Shown: positions 53,572-61,906 of the stretch, in pieces
How the letters are laid out: every line of letters starts with the position of its first letter
Numbering within the stretch: position 1 is the first letter of the stretch
The notes under the pieces: generated by a model
Told to the model about the DNA's origin: nothing
What the model saw: the letters and a program-made list of their open reading frames with translations, nothing else
Databases searched by the model: none
Translations under genes and position numbers: made by a program
Origin: Paenimyroides tangerinum
GTDB taxonomy: Bacteria; Bacteroidota; Bacteroidia; Flavobacteriales; Flavobacteriaceae
NCBI RefSeq assembly: GCF_003865405.1
Contig: NZ_RQVQ01000003.1
Location: 1 to 64,000, forward strand
DNA length: 64,000 nt
Reading direction: 5' to 3'

Positions 53572-53772
53572 ATGAGTGCTGTTGATCCTGTAAATTATGC
53601 TATTAAGGTTTTAACCAGTGTGAGTTTTGATAAGGAATTGTTTTTTAAAGAATTATCGAAAGCAAGAAAGAAGTTACTTCCTTACGATTTAGAGAAGTTA
53701 CATAAATGGTTGGTTAAGTTTTTAGAAAGTAAACCAGAATTAAATTCTCAAGAACTTGACTTTTCTTATTAA
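53572..53772 (+). CDS. Small conserved-looking hypothetical protein
   Basis: This encodes 66 aa, helical and soluble ('YAIKVLTSVSFDKELFF', 'PYDLEKLHKWLVKFLE'). It is about 80 nt after mnmD and ends in front of a bidirectional terminator. It resembles small uncharacterised flavobacterial proteins; no function. Confidence 0.65.
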   Translation: MSAVDPVNYAIKVLTSVSFDKELFFKELSKARKKLLPYDLEKLHKWLVKFLESKPELNSQELDFSY

Positions 53773-53794
53773 TTGAATTTATAAACTAAATAAA

Positions 53795-53820
53795 AATAAG
53801 CTACTGAAAAGTAGCTTATT
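53795..53820. terminator. Bidirectional terminator between the 66-aa gene and oxyR
   Basis: The stem AATAAGCTACT / AGTAGCTTATT has a GAAA loop and T-runs on both sides. It includes the oxyR stop codon (53816-53818), so the convergent transcripts share it. Confidence 0.85.
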
Positions 53821-54754
53821 TTTTTAGTTTTGGACTGATGATTTTTACATCCTGAAAAGCAATAGCTCCTCTAACAACTCCAGAAATTACATTTCGTAAA
53901 GCATCGATGATGTGCGATTTTAATTCGCTTTTAAAATAAATCAAGCTGACTTCTCTTGAAGGTTTTGGGTCTTTAAAGGGAATAATATTTTTCTTATCTA
54001 TATCATTTAAACTCAAAGAATGTAAATAAGGTAATAAAGTTACGCCTAATCCTTCATTTGAAAGCTTTATTAATGTTTCAAAACTTCCGCTTGTCAATTC
54101 AAATTTTCTATTTGGATCTGTTTTGGAACTTTTACAAATGTTTAAAATACCATTTCTAAAACAATGACCATCTTTTAAAAGTAAAATATCATTAATATCT
54201 AAATCTTCGGGTTCAATTTCAACTTTGTTGTTTCTAAAATCTTCAGGAATATAACCAACAAAAGGTTCGTAATACAATACAATTTCTTTAATATCTTGTT
54301 CTAATAAAGGTGTTGCAGCAATTGCAGCATCAATTTGACCGTTTTTTAGTTTGTAAATAATTTCCTCTGTATTATATTCTTCAATAACCAAATTCACTTT
54401 GGGATATTTATTAATAAAATTAGTAAGAAACATTGGTAAAAGAGTAGGAGTGATTGTTGGTATAATTCCTAATTTAAATTCTCCTCCAATAAATCCTTTT
54501 TGTTGATCAACAATATCTTTAATTCGGTCTGATTCGTTAACAATGTTTTTAGCCTGAATAACAATTTGTCTTCCAACTTCAGTTAATTGAATCGGTTTTT
54601 TATTACGATCAAAAATTTTCACATCTAATTCATCCTCCAATTTTTGAATTTGCATGCTTAAAGTCGGTTGCGTAACAAAACACTTTTCAGCTGCTAATGT
54701 AAAGTTTTGATGTTCGGCAACTGCTAATACATAATTTAATTGTGTAATAGTCAT
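53816..54754 (-). CDS. oxyR: LysR-family hydrogen peroxide regulator OxyR
   Basis: This encodes 312 aa: an N-terminal LysR helix-turn-helix ('FTLAAEKCFVTQPTLSMQIQ') and a regulatory domain. The peroxide-sensing cysteines are in 'LLKDGHCFRNGILNICKSS', nine residues apart as in E. coli OxyR (C199/C208). It is divergent from dps, its classical target, with the shared intergenic region between. Confidence 0.9.
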   Translation of the reverse strand: MTITQLNYVLAVAEHQNFTLAAEKCFVTQPTLSMQIQKLEDELDVKIFDRNKKPIQLTEVGRQIVIQAKNIVNESDRIKDIVDQQKGFIGGEFKLGIIPTITPTLLPMFLTNFINKYPKVNLVIEEYNTEEIIYKLKNGQIDAAIAATPLLEQDIKEIVLYYEPFVGYIPEDFRNNKVEIEPEDLDINDILLLKDGHCFRNGILNICKSSKTDPNRKFELTSGSFETLIKLSNEGLGVTLLPYLHSLSLNDIDKKNIIPFKDPKPSREVSLIYFKSELKSHIIDALRNVISGVVRGAIAFQDVKIISPKLKK

Positions 54755-54825
54755 TTCTAAAGGTTTTATCTATAATTAAATAATTAATATCAATTTTATT
54801 TATACAAATATCGGGTATTTATTCG

Positions 54826-54833
54826 TAAATTTG
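54826..54833 (+). promoter_or_regulatory. -7 promoter element for dps
   Basis: TAAATTTG matches TAnnTTTG and lies 33 bp before the dps start, in the oxyR-dps intergenic region. Confidence 0.45.
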
Positions 54834-54865
54834 AGTGAATAAAAAAGAAATAAATTTTTAGACTT

Positions 54866-55330
54866 ATGAACATTTTAGGCTTACCAATTAAAGAAACAGA
54901 AAAAAATATTGATTCGTTAAATACTTTATTGGCGAATTTTCAAATTTATTATCAATCATTAAGAGGATTGCATTGGAACATTAGAGGAAAACGTTTTTTT
55001 GATTTACATGTAAAGTTTGAAGAATTATATAACAATGCACAATTGCGAATTGATGAAATTGCAGAGCGCGTTTTAACTTTAGGAGGTGTTCCATTACATT
55101 CGTTTGATGATTATATGCAACACAATAAATTGATTGTTGGTAAAAATATTTCAGAAGACGAAAAAGCTGTTGAATTGATTATCGATTCACTTTCTAAATT
55201 ATTAGTAATTGAAAGAGAAATTTTAGAAACAGCTTCTTCAATTAACGATGAAGGAACAACTTCAATGATGAGTGATTTAATCGTTGAACAAGAAAAAGAT
55301 ATTTGGATGATGAAAGCCTTTTTAGGATAA
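54866..55330 (+). CDS. dps: Dps family ferritin-like DNA-protection protein
   Basis: This encodes 154 aa. The inter-subunit ferroxidase ligands are present: 'LRGLHWNIRGKRFFDLHVKFEELY' and 'RIDEIAERVLTLGG'. It forms a 12-subunit shell that oxidises iron with peroxide and protects DNA. Its position divergent from oxyR points to peroxide induction. Confidence 0.95.
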   Translation: MNILGLPIKETEKNIDSLNTLLANFQIYYQSLRGLHWNIRGKRFFDLHVKFEELYNNAQLRIDEIAERVLTLGGVPLHSFDDYMQHNKLIVGKNISEDEKAVELIIDSLSKLLVIEREILETASSINDEGTTSMMSDLIVEQEKDIWMMKAFLG

Positions 55331-55352
55331 GTTTTATTTTGATAATAATATT

Positions 55353-55383
55353 AAAGAGTTCGGTTTTGTAAATCGAACTCTTT
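55353..55383. terminator. Bidirectional terminator between dps and aroQ
   Basis: The stem AAAGAGTTCG / CGAACTCTTT lies between the convergent dps and aroQ stops. Its right side is followed by TTTATTATAT. Confidence 0.8.
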
Positions 55384-55399
55384 ATTATATATATTGATT

Positions 55400-55816
55400 T
55401 TATTTTTCAAATGATTGAATTGCCAATTTATAGGAATCCAATCCAAATCCAATGATGATTCCTTTACAAACATTTGATAAAAAAGATTTATGTCTAAATG
55501 ATTCGCGTGCAAAAGTATTAGAAATATGAACTTCTATAACTGGAGTCGAAATACTTGAAATTGCATCAGCAATTGCTATTGATGTATGTGTATAGCCTCC
55601 TGCATTTATTATGATTCCATCGTGTTCAAAACCAACTTCCTGAATTTTATCAATCAACTCACCTTCAATATTGCTTTGATAATAACTTAATTCAATGTTT
55701 TTAAATTGACTTTTTAGTGTATTGAAATAGTTTTCAAAAGTTTCATTTCCATAAATAGTAGGCTCTCTTTTGCCTAGTAAATTCAGATTTGGTCCGTTTA
55801 TGATTATGATTTTCAT
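55400..55816 (-). CDS. aroQ: Type II 3-dehydroquinate dehydratase
   Basis: This encodes 138 aa. It has the catalytic loop 'NLNLLGKREPTIYG', 'NAGGYTHTSIAIADAI' and 'EVHISNTFARESFRHKSF', all diagnostic of type II dehydroquinases. It carries out the third shikimate-pathway step as a dodecamer. Monocistronic here. The 55817-56114 stretch beyond it shows only AT-rich DNA. Confidence 0.95.
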   Translation of the reverse strand: MKIIIINGPNLNLLGKREPTIYGNETFENYFNTLKSQFKNIELSYYQSNIEGELIDKIQEVGFEHDGIIINAGGYTHTSIAIADAISSISTPVIEVHISNTFARESFRHKSFLSNVCKGIIIGFGLDSYKLAIQSFEK

Positions 55817-56114
55817 TTTGTTGATTTTAAAAAATAAAGGTAAAAATTATATTTTAAATTAATCTCTAATAGTAAAGAGATGTTATTGACTTTTTAGATA
55901 TTAAGAATGCAAGTTTTTTAATTTATGTTTAAGTTAAATTCTACAAGCTTTTTTAATCCTTTTATTTGATTTATATTGTAAATTATTTAAAAAAAATATT
56001 GTATTTAAAAATAATATGTGGCATTTGTGTTAATTTTTTCAATTATGATTATTTCTATATGTTAATGGTTTGTCTTGGGATTTGTTTTTTATGTTAAAAT
56101 TTATATAATTATGT

Positions 56115-56145
56115 TTTGTGTTGATGTATTTATTGATTAATTTTG
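56115..56145 (+). promoter_or_regulatory. Promoter of the 208-aa outer-membrane protein gene
   Basis: TTTG with a 19-bp spacer and TAATTTTG (56138-56145) is a good Bacteroidota promoter. It is 25 bp before the ATG at 56170, so a start at 56143 is excluded. Confidence 0.6.
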
Positions 56146-56169
56146 TCTCGTAATAATAAATATACAAAT

Positions 56170-56796
56170 ATGAAAAAGATTTTATTATCATTGGCTGTAG
56201 TGGCTTTAGGTTACTCAGCGCAAGCTCAAGAAGGTTATGGTTTCAACCAAGGAGACATTATGTTGGAAGGTAGTATTCGTTATTCAACTTCAGACGATAA
56301 AGCACTTGAAGTAAAAGAAAATGCATTTAATTTTACACCTCAAGTTGGTTATTTTATTAGTGATAAGTTTGCTGCTGGACTATATTTTGATTTATCTTCA
56401 ACTAAAGTTGATAATTATTCAGGTACAACTAACATTAATAAGACAAATGCTTTTAACGTTGGTGTTTTCGGGCGTTATTATTTCTTAGAATTAGGACAAC
56501 GTTTTAAATTCTACGGACAAGCTAATGTTGGATTTGCTAATGCAAAAAACACAGTTGAATTAGCTAATTTACCAACTGTTGAAACTAAAGGTAGTGGAGT
56601 AAATGCAGGATTAGATTTAGGAGTTAACTACTTTGTTACACCAAAAATCGCTATTAATTTCGGTTTCGCTAATTTAGTTGATTATACAACTACTAAACCA
56701 AAAGGTGGTAAAGCGCAAAATGATTTTAATATGAATATCAATAACTTTAACAACTTCTTTGATGCTGCAACGTTTGGTTTAACGTTCAAATTCTAA
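56170..56796 (+). CDS. Outer-membrane beta-barrel protein
   Basis: This encodes 208 aa: signal peptide ending in 'SAQAQ', then an eight-stranded-type barrel (aromatic/polar alternation, 'AFNVGVFGRYYFLELGQRFKFYGQ', final 'FGLTFKF'). It belongs to the general OmpW/OmpA-like barrel group of Bacteroidota; specific role unknown. Followed by a strong terminator. Confidence 0.85.
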   Translation: MKKILLSLAVVALGYSAQAQEGYGFNQGDIMLEGSIRYSTSDDKALEVKENAFNFTPQVGYFISDKFAAGLYFDLSSTKVDNYSGTTNINKTNAFNVGVFGRYYFLELGQRFKFYGQANVGFANAKNTVELANLPTVETKGSGVNAGLDLGVNYFVTPKIAINFGFANLVDYTTTKPKGGKAQNDFNMNINNFNNFFDAATFGLTFKF

Positions 56797-56813
56797 TTTG
56801 TTACAATATTTTT

Positions 56814-56843
56814 AAAAGCCCTTCTTATTTAAGAAGGGCTTTT
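56814..56843 (+). terminator. Terminator of the 208-aa barrel gene
   Basis: A 13-bp stem (AAAAGCCCTTCTT / AAGAAGGGCTTTT) has a 4-nt loop and a T-rich tail. Confidence 0.9.
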
Positions 56844-56923
56844 TATTTTTTAGTTAAATTGATTTTTTTTTTGTAAAATTGTTTTAATAAAGAATTGTCT
56901 AACCAAACTAAAAAAAAATATTT

Positions 56924-57712
56924 ATGAAAATAAAATTACTTTTATTGGTTGTTACAGGAATGATTGCTTTAAATGTAAATGCGCAGTCTAATCCTAAAAA
57001 TCCTATTGTCACTGGAATAAAAGGTGGTTTGAATCTTACAAATTTATCAGCTGATAAAAATACTCAAGAAATGAAGCCTTCCTTCCATATTGGTGGTTTG
57101 GTTGAATTGCCGTTGAGTTACTATAAAAAGTTCGCTTTGCAAGTAGAAGTACAATATTCAAATCAAGGGTATAAAGGTAAAGAAACTGAAATTCGTGACG
57201 AAACCACTGGTAAAGTTATTGGTAAGAACAAGCTTGATAATGTTTCATTACATTATTTGAATGTACCCATAATGATTAAATATTATTTCAAAGATAATTT
57301 TGCTATAGAAGTTGGACCTCAAATTGGTTTTTTGATGGGAGCTAATGGTGCGTATGATTTATATAAATTCTATGAATCTCGTCCTTATTTTATGAATTAT
57401 CAATCAGAAGTTGATCGCGAATTAGATGCGAATGGATATGTAAGTTCTGATTACAAAAAATATTATGACAAAGTTGATTATGGTATTTCTGCTGGACTTT
57501 CTTATAATTTCGAAAACGGAATTTTTATTTCAGGTAGATATTATTTAGGATTAAAAGATGTTTATAAAGCAGATAATGAATATTCGAAGATATTGATTCC
57601 AGAAGGTGCATCTGAGTTTGCTATTAATGAAATAAATAAATTAAACAGTGAATTGGAGTTTAAGCAAGCGAAAAACACTGTTATTCAAATTTCTGTTGGT
57701 TATCGGTTTTAA
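56924..57712 (+). CDS. PorT-type outer-membrane beta-barrel protein
   Basis: This encodes 262 aa. The signal peptide is residues 1-20 (NVNAQ). The barrel resembles the 'porin family/PorT' proteins ('TGIKGGLNLTNLS', 'VEVQYSNQGYKG', 'NVPIMIKYYFKDNFAIEVGPQIGFLM', end 'ISVGYRF'). It is paralogous to the next gene. The exact function is unknown; members sit in the outer membrane. Confidence 0.85.
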   Translation: MKIKLLLLVVTGMIALNVNAQSNPKNPIVTGIKGGLNLTNLSADKNTQEMKPSFHIGGLVELPLSYYKKFALQVEVQYSNQGYKGKETEIRDETTGKVIGKNKLDNVSLHYLNVPIMIKYYFKDNFAIEVGPQIGFLMGANGAYDLYKFYESRPYFMNYQSEVDRELDANGYVSSDYKKYYDKVDYGISAGLSYNFENGIFISGRYYLGLKDVYKADNEYSKILIPEGASEFAINEINKLNSELEFKQAKNTVIQISVGYRF

Positions 57713-57764
57713 TGTGTTTTGGCACAAGTTTTGTTAAATAAAGTTAAATTTAAAATAGATATAT

Positions 57765-58370
57765 ATGAAAAAGATTTTTACTTTGGCTGCGTTAATCGCA
57801 ATTGGTTTTGGTGCAAATGCACAACAAGAAGTTAAATATGGTCCTAAAGCAGGAGTTAATTTTGCTTCTTTGTCAAATGTTGATAATTGTAAATCATTAA
57901 CTAGTTTTTATGTAGGAGCTGTTGCTGAAATTAAATTCAACGACAAATTTTCTGTTCAACCTGAATTGATTTATTCTTCTCAAGGTGTAAAATCTGAAAT
58001 TTCTATTTTAGGAATTTCAGCATCACGAACACAGAAAGTTGATTATATTAATATTCCAATTTTAGCTAAGTATTATGTTTATAAAGGGTTTTCTGTAGAA
58101 GTGGGGCCTCAATTTGGATTTTTAGTTAAAGCAGAAGGTGAAGGAAATGTTAGTGCTTCTGGAGTTTCTGGTAGTGATAAATCTGATAATAAAGATAATT
58201 TTGAGTCTTTTGATTTTGGTATTGGTGCTGGTTTAGCTTATGATTTAACTAATGGTTTTTTTGTAAATGCTCGTTATAACTTTGGATTAACAAAAGTTGG
58301 AAAGGCAGATACATATTTTGCAAGTTCTAAAAATGAAGTTATCCAAGTTGGTGTAGGATATAAATTCTAA
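57765..58370 (+). CDS. PorT-type outer-membrane beta-barrel protein, paralogue
   Basis: This encodes 201 aa with signal peptide 'MKKIFTLAALIAIGFGANAQ'. It shares 'YGPKAGVNFASLS', 'INIPILAKYYVYKGFSVEVGPQFGFLV' and 'VGVGYKF' with its neighbour, from which it likely arose by duplication. It is 52 nt downstream and may be co-transcribed; a terminator follows it. Confidence 0.85.
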   Translation: MKKIFTLAALIAIGFGANAQQEVKYGPKAGVNFASLSNVDNCKSLTSFYVGAVAEIKFNDKFSVQPELIYSSQGVKSEISILGISASRTQKVDYINIPILAKYYVYKGFSVEVGPQFGFLVKAEGEGNVSASGVSGSDKSDNKDNFESFDFGIGAGLAYDLTNGFFVNARYNFGLTKVGKADTYFASSKNEVIQVGVGYKF

Positions 58371-58392
58371 TCCAATTAAAAATAGTAAATTT

Positions 58393-58418
58393 AAGCCACC
58401 TAATTTGGTGGCTTTTTT
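58393..58418 (+). terminator. Terminator between the barrel gene and xerD
   Basis: The stem AAGCCACC / GGTGGCTT has a 6-nt loop and a T-run. It ends 12 bp before the proposed xerD start. Confidence 0.85.
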
Positions 58419-58429
58419 ATTTTATAATT

Positions 58430-59347
58430 TTGGAGAAATACGTAAAACTATATAAGAATTATCTAAAACTCGAACGCTCGATGGCTCAAAATACCATAAC
58501 GAGTTATCTTTTCGATATCTATAAATTTCAGAATTACCTGAAAGATTTAGAATCAACCGTTGATTTATTACATGTTGACGAAACTTTGGTTCGAGATTTT
58601 ATTTATTCAATTTCAGAATTTATTGCTCCTTCAACTCAATCTAGAATTATATCAGGTTTGAAAGGATTTTATGATTTTCTGGTTTTAGAAAAATATATCA
58701 ATCAAAATCCGGTTTTGTTTATTGATGTTCCAAAACTAGGTCGTAAAGTTCCTGAAGTTTTAGCTATTGAAGAAATTGACAATATGATTTCTAATATTGA
58801 TTTAAGTACCGATGAAGGTAATCGAAATAAAGCTATTTTAGAAACTTTATATGGATGTGGTTTGCGTGTAAGTGAATTGGTTGATTTAAAGATTTCAGAT
58901 TTGTTTTTTGAAGAAGGTTTTATTCGAGTAACTGGAAAAGGAAGTAAACAAAGATTTGTTCCAATAGCGAATCAAACCATAAAATGGATTACTATTTATA
59001 AAGATGAAATTCGCGTTCATCTAAAGATAGATCCTAAAGATGAAGATATTTTGTTTTTGAATCGAAGAGGAAAACAATTGACTCGAGCAATGATATTTAC
59101 GATAGTTAAAGATTTAGCAAAACTATCGAATATTCTAAAGAAAGTAAGTCCGCATACATTTAGACATTCATTTGCAACACATCTTTTGGAGAATGGTGCT
59201 GATTTACGTTCGATTCAAGCCATGTTAGGTCACGAATCGATAACTACTACAGAAATATATATGCATGTTGATCGTTCACGTTTAAAAGAAGTTATGGAAT
59301 TGCATCATCCTTGGTCAGGTTTGAATATAAAAAAAGAGTTCGATTAA
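58430..59347 (+). CDS. xerD: Tyrosine site-specific recombinase XerD
   Basis: This encodes 305 aa. SAM-like N-domain ('LKLERSMAQNTITSYLFDI') then catalytic domain: arginine in 'YGCGLRVSEL', lysine in 'VTGKGSKQRFVP', 'SPHTFRHSFATHLL', 'MLGHESITTTEIYMHV'. The start is TTG at 58430; the first ATG would cut into the N-domain. It resolves chromosome dimers at dif with XerC. Confidence 0.95.
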   Translation: MEKYVKLYKNYLKLERSMAQNTITSYLFDIYKFQNYLKDLESTVDLLHVDETLVRDFIYSISEFIAPSTQSRIISGLKGFYDFLVLEKYINQNPVLFIDVPKLGRKVPEVLAIEEIDNMISNIDLSTDEGNRNKAILETLYGCGLRVSELVDLKISDLFFEEGFIRVTGKGSKQRFVPIANQTIKWITIYKDEIRVHLKIDPKDEDILFLNRRGKQLTRAMIFTIVKDLAKLSNILKKVSPHTFRHSFATHLLENGADLRSIQAMLGHESITTTEIYMHVDRSRLKEVMELHHPWSGLNIKKEFD

Positions 59348-59362
59348 ATAATCGAACTCTTT
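59333..59362. terminator. Bidirectional terminator between xerD and rny
   Basis: The stem AAAGAGTTCGATT / AATCGAACTCTTT includes the xerD stop codon and has T-runs on both strands. Confidence 0.9.
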
Positions 59363-59365
59363 TTT

Positions 59366-60931
59366 TTATTTAGCAATGTTAACAGCTCTTGTTTCTCTGA
59401 TAACAGTAATTTTTACTTGTCCTGGATAAGTCATTTCTGTTTGAATTTTTTGAGAAATTTCAAAAGATAGATTTGCGGCCATTTCGTCTGTAACTTTATC
59501 ACAATCTACGATTACTCGAAGTTCTCTACCAGCTTGAATAGCATAAGCATTTTTAACACCTCCAAATCCTTGAGCAATACCTTCAAGATCTTTTAAACGT
59601 TGGATGTAAGAATCTAAAACTTGTCTTCTTGCTCCAGGTCTTGCTCCAGAAATAGCATCACAAACTTGAATGATTGGCGAAATTAAAGATGTCATTTCAA
59701 TTTCGTCGTGGTGAGCTCCAATTGCATTACAAACTTCTGGTTTTTCACCATATTTCTCAGCCCATTGCATTCCTAATAATGCGTGAGGTAGATCACTTTC
59801 TGTATCAGGTACTTTTCCTATATCGTGTAATAAACCAGCACGTTTTGCAAGTTTTACATTTAATCCTAGTTCAGCTGCCATGATTCCACAAAGTTTAGCA
59901 ACTTCTCTTGAGTGGTGTAATAAGTTTTGTCCGTATGATGAACGGTATTTCATACGACCGATTGTTTTGATTAATTCAGGATGTAATCCGTGAATTCCTA
60001 AATCAATTACTGTACGTTTACCAGTTTCAATAATTTCTTCGTCAATTTGTTTAGCAGTTTTAGCAACTACTTCTTCAATTCTTGCTGGGTGAATACGTCC
60101 ATCAGTTACTAAACGGTGTAAAGCTAAACGAGCAATTTCTCTACGAACTGGATCAAAACAAGAAAGGATAATAGCTTCTGGAGTATCATCTACAATAATT
60201 TCTACACCAGTTGCAGCTTCTAAAGCACGAATGTTTCTTCCTTCGCGTCCGATAATTCTACCTTTAACATCGTCAGATTCGATATTGAAAACAGATACAC
60301 AGTTTTCAATTGCTTCTTCTGTCCCTACACGTTGAATGGTGTTGATGATGATTTTCTTAGCTTCTTGTTGTGCCTGCATTTTCGCTTCTTCAATCGTATC
60401 TTGAATGTGCGACATTGCTGAGGTTTTTGCTTCTGCTTTTAAACTTTCAACTAGTTGATTTTTAGCTTCTTCGGCAGATAGTCCAGCAATTAATTCTAGT
60501 TTTTCAACTTGAATTTTGTGCATTTTCTCAACTTCTTCAGCTTTTGTTTCAACAGCTTCTAGTTTTGTTTCGTATTCACTGATTTTTTTCTCACTTTCTT
60601 CAGCTGCTTTTTTAGCTTTTGATAATTCACTAGAAATTTGAGATTCTTTATCTCGAGTTCTTTTTTCTACTTCAGCTATTTTCTTGTCACGAGATAAAAT
60701 AACTTGTTCGTGTTCAGCTTTAAGTTCAATGAATTTCTCTTTTGCTTGAAGAATTTTTTCTTTTTTGATAGATTCGCCTTCTACACGAGCATCTTTAAGA
60801 ATGGTTTTCGATTCGTTTTGTGCATTTTTTAGTATCGAAGAAGCATTGTTCTTTTCTAGATATTTTGCAATCGCAAAGCCTATTCCTGCTCCAGCAATGA
60901 CACTAATGATGATAAATATTACTGTATCCAT
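59366..60931 (-). CDS. rny: Ribonuclease Y
   Basis: This encodes 521 aa from the ATG at 60931, the family's normal length; the longer frame to 61018 would run into the 6S RNA. It has an N-terminal membrane anchor ('[18 protein letters not shown]'), a long coiled coil, a KH domain ('[19 protein letters not shown]') and an HD domain ('HSREVAKL', 'LLHDIGKV'). It starts mRNA decay by endonucleolytic cleavage at the membrane. Confidence 0.95.
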   Translation of the reverse strand: MDTVIFIIISVIAGAGIGFAIAKYLEKNNASSILKNAQNESKTILKDARVEGESIKKEKILQAKEKFIELKAEHEQVILSRDKKIAEVEKRTRDKESQISSELSKAKKAAEESEKKISEYETKLEAVETKAEEVEKMHKIQVEKLELIAGLSAEEAKNQLVESLKAEAKTSAMSHIQDTIEEAKMQAQQEAKKIIINTIQRVGTEEAIENCVSVFNIESDDVKGRIIGREGRNIRALEAATGVEIIVDDTPEAIILSCFDPVRREIARLALHRLVTDGRIHPARIEEVVAKTAKQIDEEIIETGKRTVIDLGIHGLHPELIKTIGRMKYRSSYGQNLLHHSREVAKLCGIMAAELGLNVKLAKRAGLLHDIGKVPDTESDLPHALLGMQWAEKYGEKPEVCNAIGAHHDEIEMTSLISPIIQVCDAISGARPGARRQVLDSYIQRLKDLEGIAQGFGGVKNAYAIQAGRELRVIVDCDKVTDEMAANLSFEISQKIQTEMTYPGQVKITVIRETRAVNIAK

Positions 60932-60956
60932 AATAAGTTTGATAGTTAAAAAAAAA

Positions 60957-61108
60957 GCCCATATTAGGTGAGTTGTATAAACTCTTAAAAACAAGTTTTG
61001 AACTATCTTGCTGTTCAAGGATCTACTCGAGGTAGCGTGCTATAGTAGCAAAGTTTCGTCCATTTTAATTTGTTGGCGTTGAGTTTATCAAACGTTTCTA
61101 ATATGGGC
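60957..61108 (-). ncRNA. ssrS: 6S RNA (SsrS), regulator of RNA polymerase
   Basis: On the minus strand the RNA begins GCCCATATTAG (61108-61098) and ends CTAATATGGGC (60967-60957), a perfect 11-bp closing stem, followed by nine T (terminator). Inside, ATAAACTC pairs with GAGTTTAT, leaving a large central bulge and a small apical hairpin (CTACCTCGAGTAG), the 6S architecture that mimics an open promoter. Its place between zapA and rny fits the zapA-ssrS neighbourhood seen in many bacteria. About 150 nt. It is not a protein gene. Confidence 0.8.
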
Positions 61109-61149
61109 AGTATTGTAAGTTCTTAAAAATGAATTAAGAAATTATAATT

Positions 61150-61449
61150 TTATATATTTTTATTCAAAACAAAATCTATTTTTTCATTAATTTTTTTTAA
61201 TCTCAAAAGTGCATCTTCGTACTCTTCAGTACTTTGAATTTTTCGATTTTCTTGAGCAGAAGCAAATTGTAGAGCGCACATTGCTAAAACATCTTGTTTG
61301 TCGCGTACAGCATAATTTTCTTCGTATTGTTTGATCATGGTATCAATTTTTTTAGAAGCAGTTCTCAAGCCTTCTTCTAAATTAGGTTCAACCGTTAATG
61401 GGTAAACTCTGTCTGCAATTGATATTTTTATCTTTAATTTCTCTTCCAT
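61150..61449 (-). CDS. zapA: Cell division protein ZapA
   Basis: This encodes 99 aa. It has the N-terminal beta domain ('KIKISIADRVYPLTVEPNLEE'), then the coiled-coil helix. ZapA bundles FtsZ filaments at the division site. It lies 6 nt after the coiled-coil gene and directly upstream of the 6S RNA. Confidence 0.9.
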   Translation of the reverse strand: MEEKLKIKISIADRVYPLTVEPNLEEGLRTASKKIDTMIKQYEENYAVRDKQDVLAMCALQFASAQENRKIQSTEEYEDALLRLKKINEKIDFVLNKNI

Positions 61450-61455
61450 AATATT

Positions 61456-61746
61456 TTATTTAGAAAGCTGAGAAATACAATGATCAATCTCGCGGATTAA
61501 TGAATTTATTTTGAGTTTTGTTTCTCTTTTATGTTCTTCACTGCCAAGTAATGAATTTACGTATTTTAATGAATCATAATTCAACTTTAATTGATTTAGA
61601 CTTTCATTTATTACTTTTTTTTCATCGATTTCTAAAGTTAATCTTTTCTCCAATTCAATCTTCTCTCGCTCTAAAATATCGATTTTGTTTATAAGTGCCT
61701 CTAATTTAGCTTCAATAGTATTTATTAAAATATTAAGTTCACTCAT
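61456..61746 (-). CDS. Coiled-coil protein encoded before zapA
   Basis: This encodes 96 aa, almost entirely heptad-repeat helix ('LEALINKIDILEREKIELEKRL'). No signal peptide. Its operon position directly before zapA suggests a ZapB-like or other divisome partner; the sequence alone does not prove it. A -7 element (TAACTTTG, plus-strand 61769-61776 read on minus) lies upstream. Confidence 0.75.
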   Translation of the reverse strand: MSELNILINTIEAKLEALINKIDILEREKIELEKRLTLEIDEKKVINESLNQLKLNYDSLKYVNSLLGSEEHKRETKLKINSLIREIDHCISQLSK

Positions 61747-61768
61747 AGTGCAAAAATCATTACAAATA

Positions 61769-61776
61769 CAAAGTTA
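61769..61776 (-). promoter_or_regulatory. -7 promoter element of the zapA operon
   Basis: TAACTTTG on the minus strand lies 23-30 bp before the start of the coiled-coil gene. It may also drive the downstream 6S RNA. Confidence 0.45.
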
Positions 61777-61906
61777 GTTTTTTTATTGAAAAAAAAAATA
61801 GGTTACGAATAAAAAATAATAATAATGTAAATTATAATTTATTTTGAAATAAAATTGTATTTTTAAGTGTGAAAAATGAATTTTAAATTGTTTTATAGTG
61901 TCAATT

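Noticed and set aside
60932-61018. Longer start for RNase Y
   Set aside because: It would place a non-conserved segment ahead of the membrane anchor and overlap the 6S RNA.
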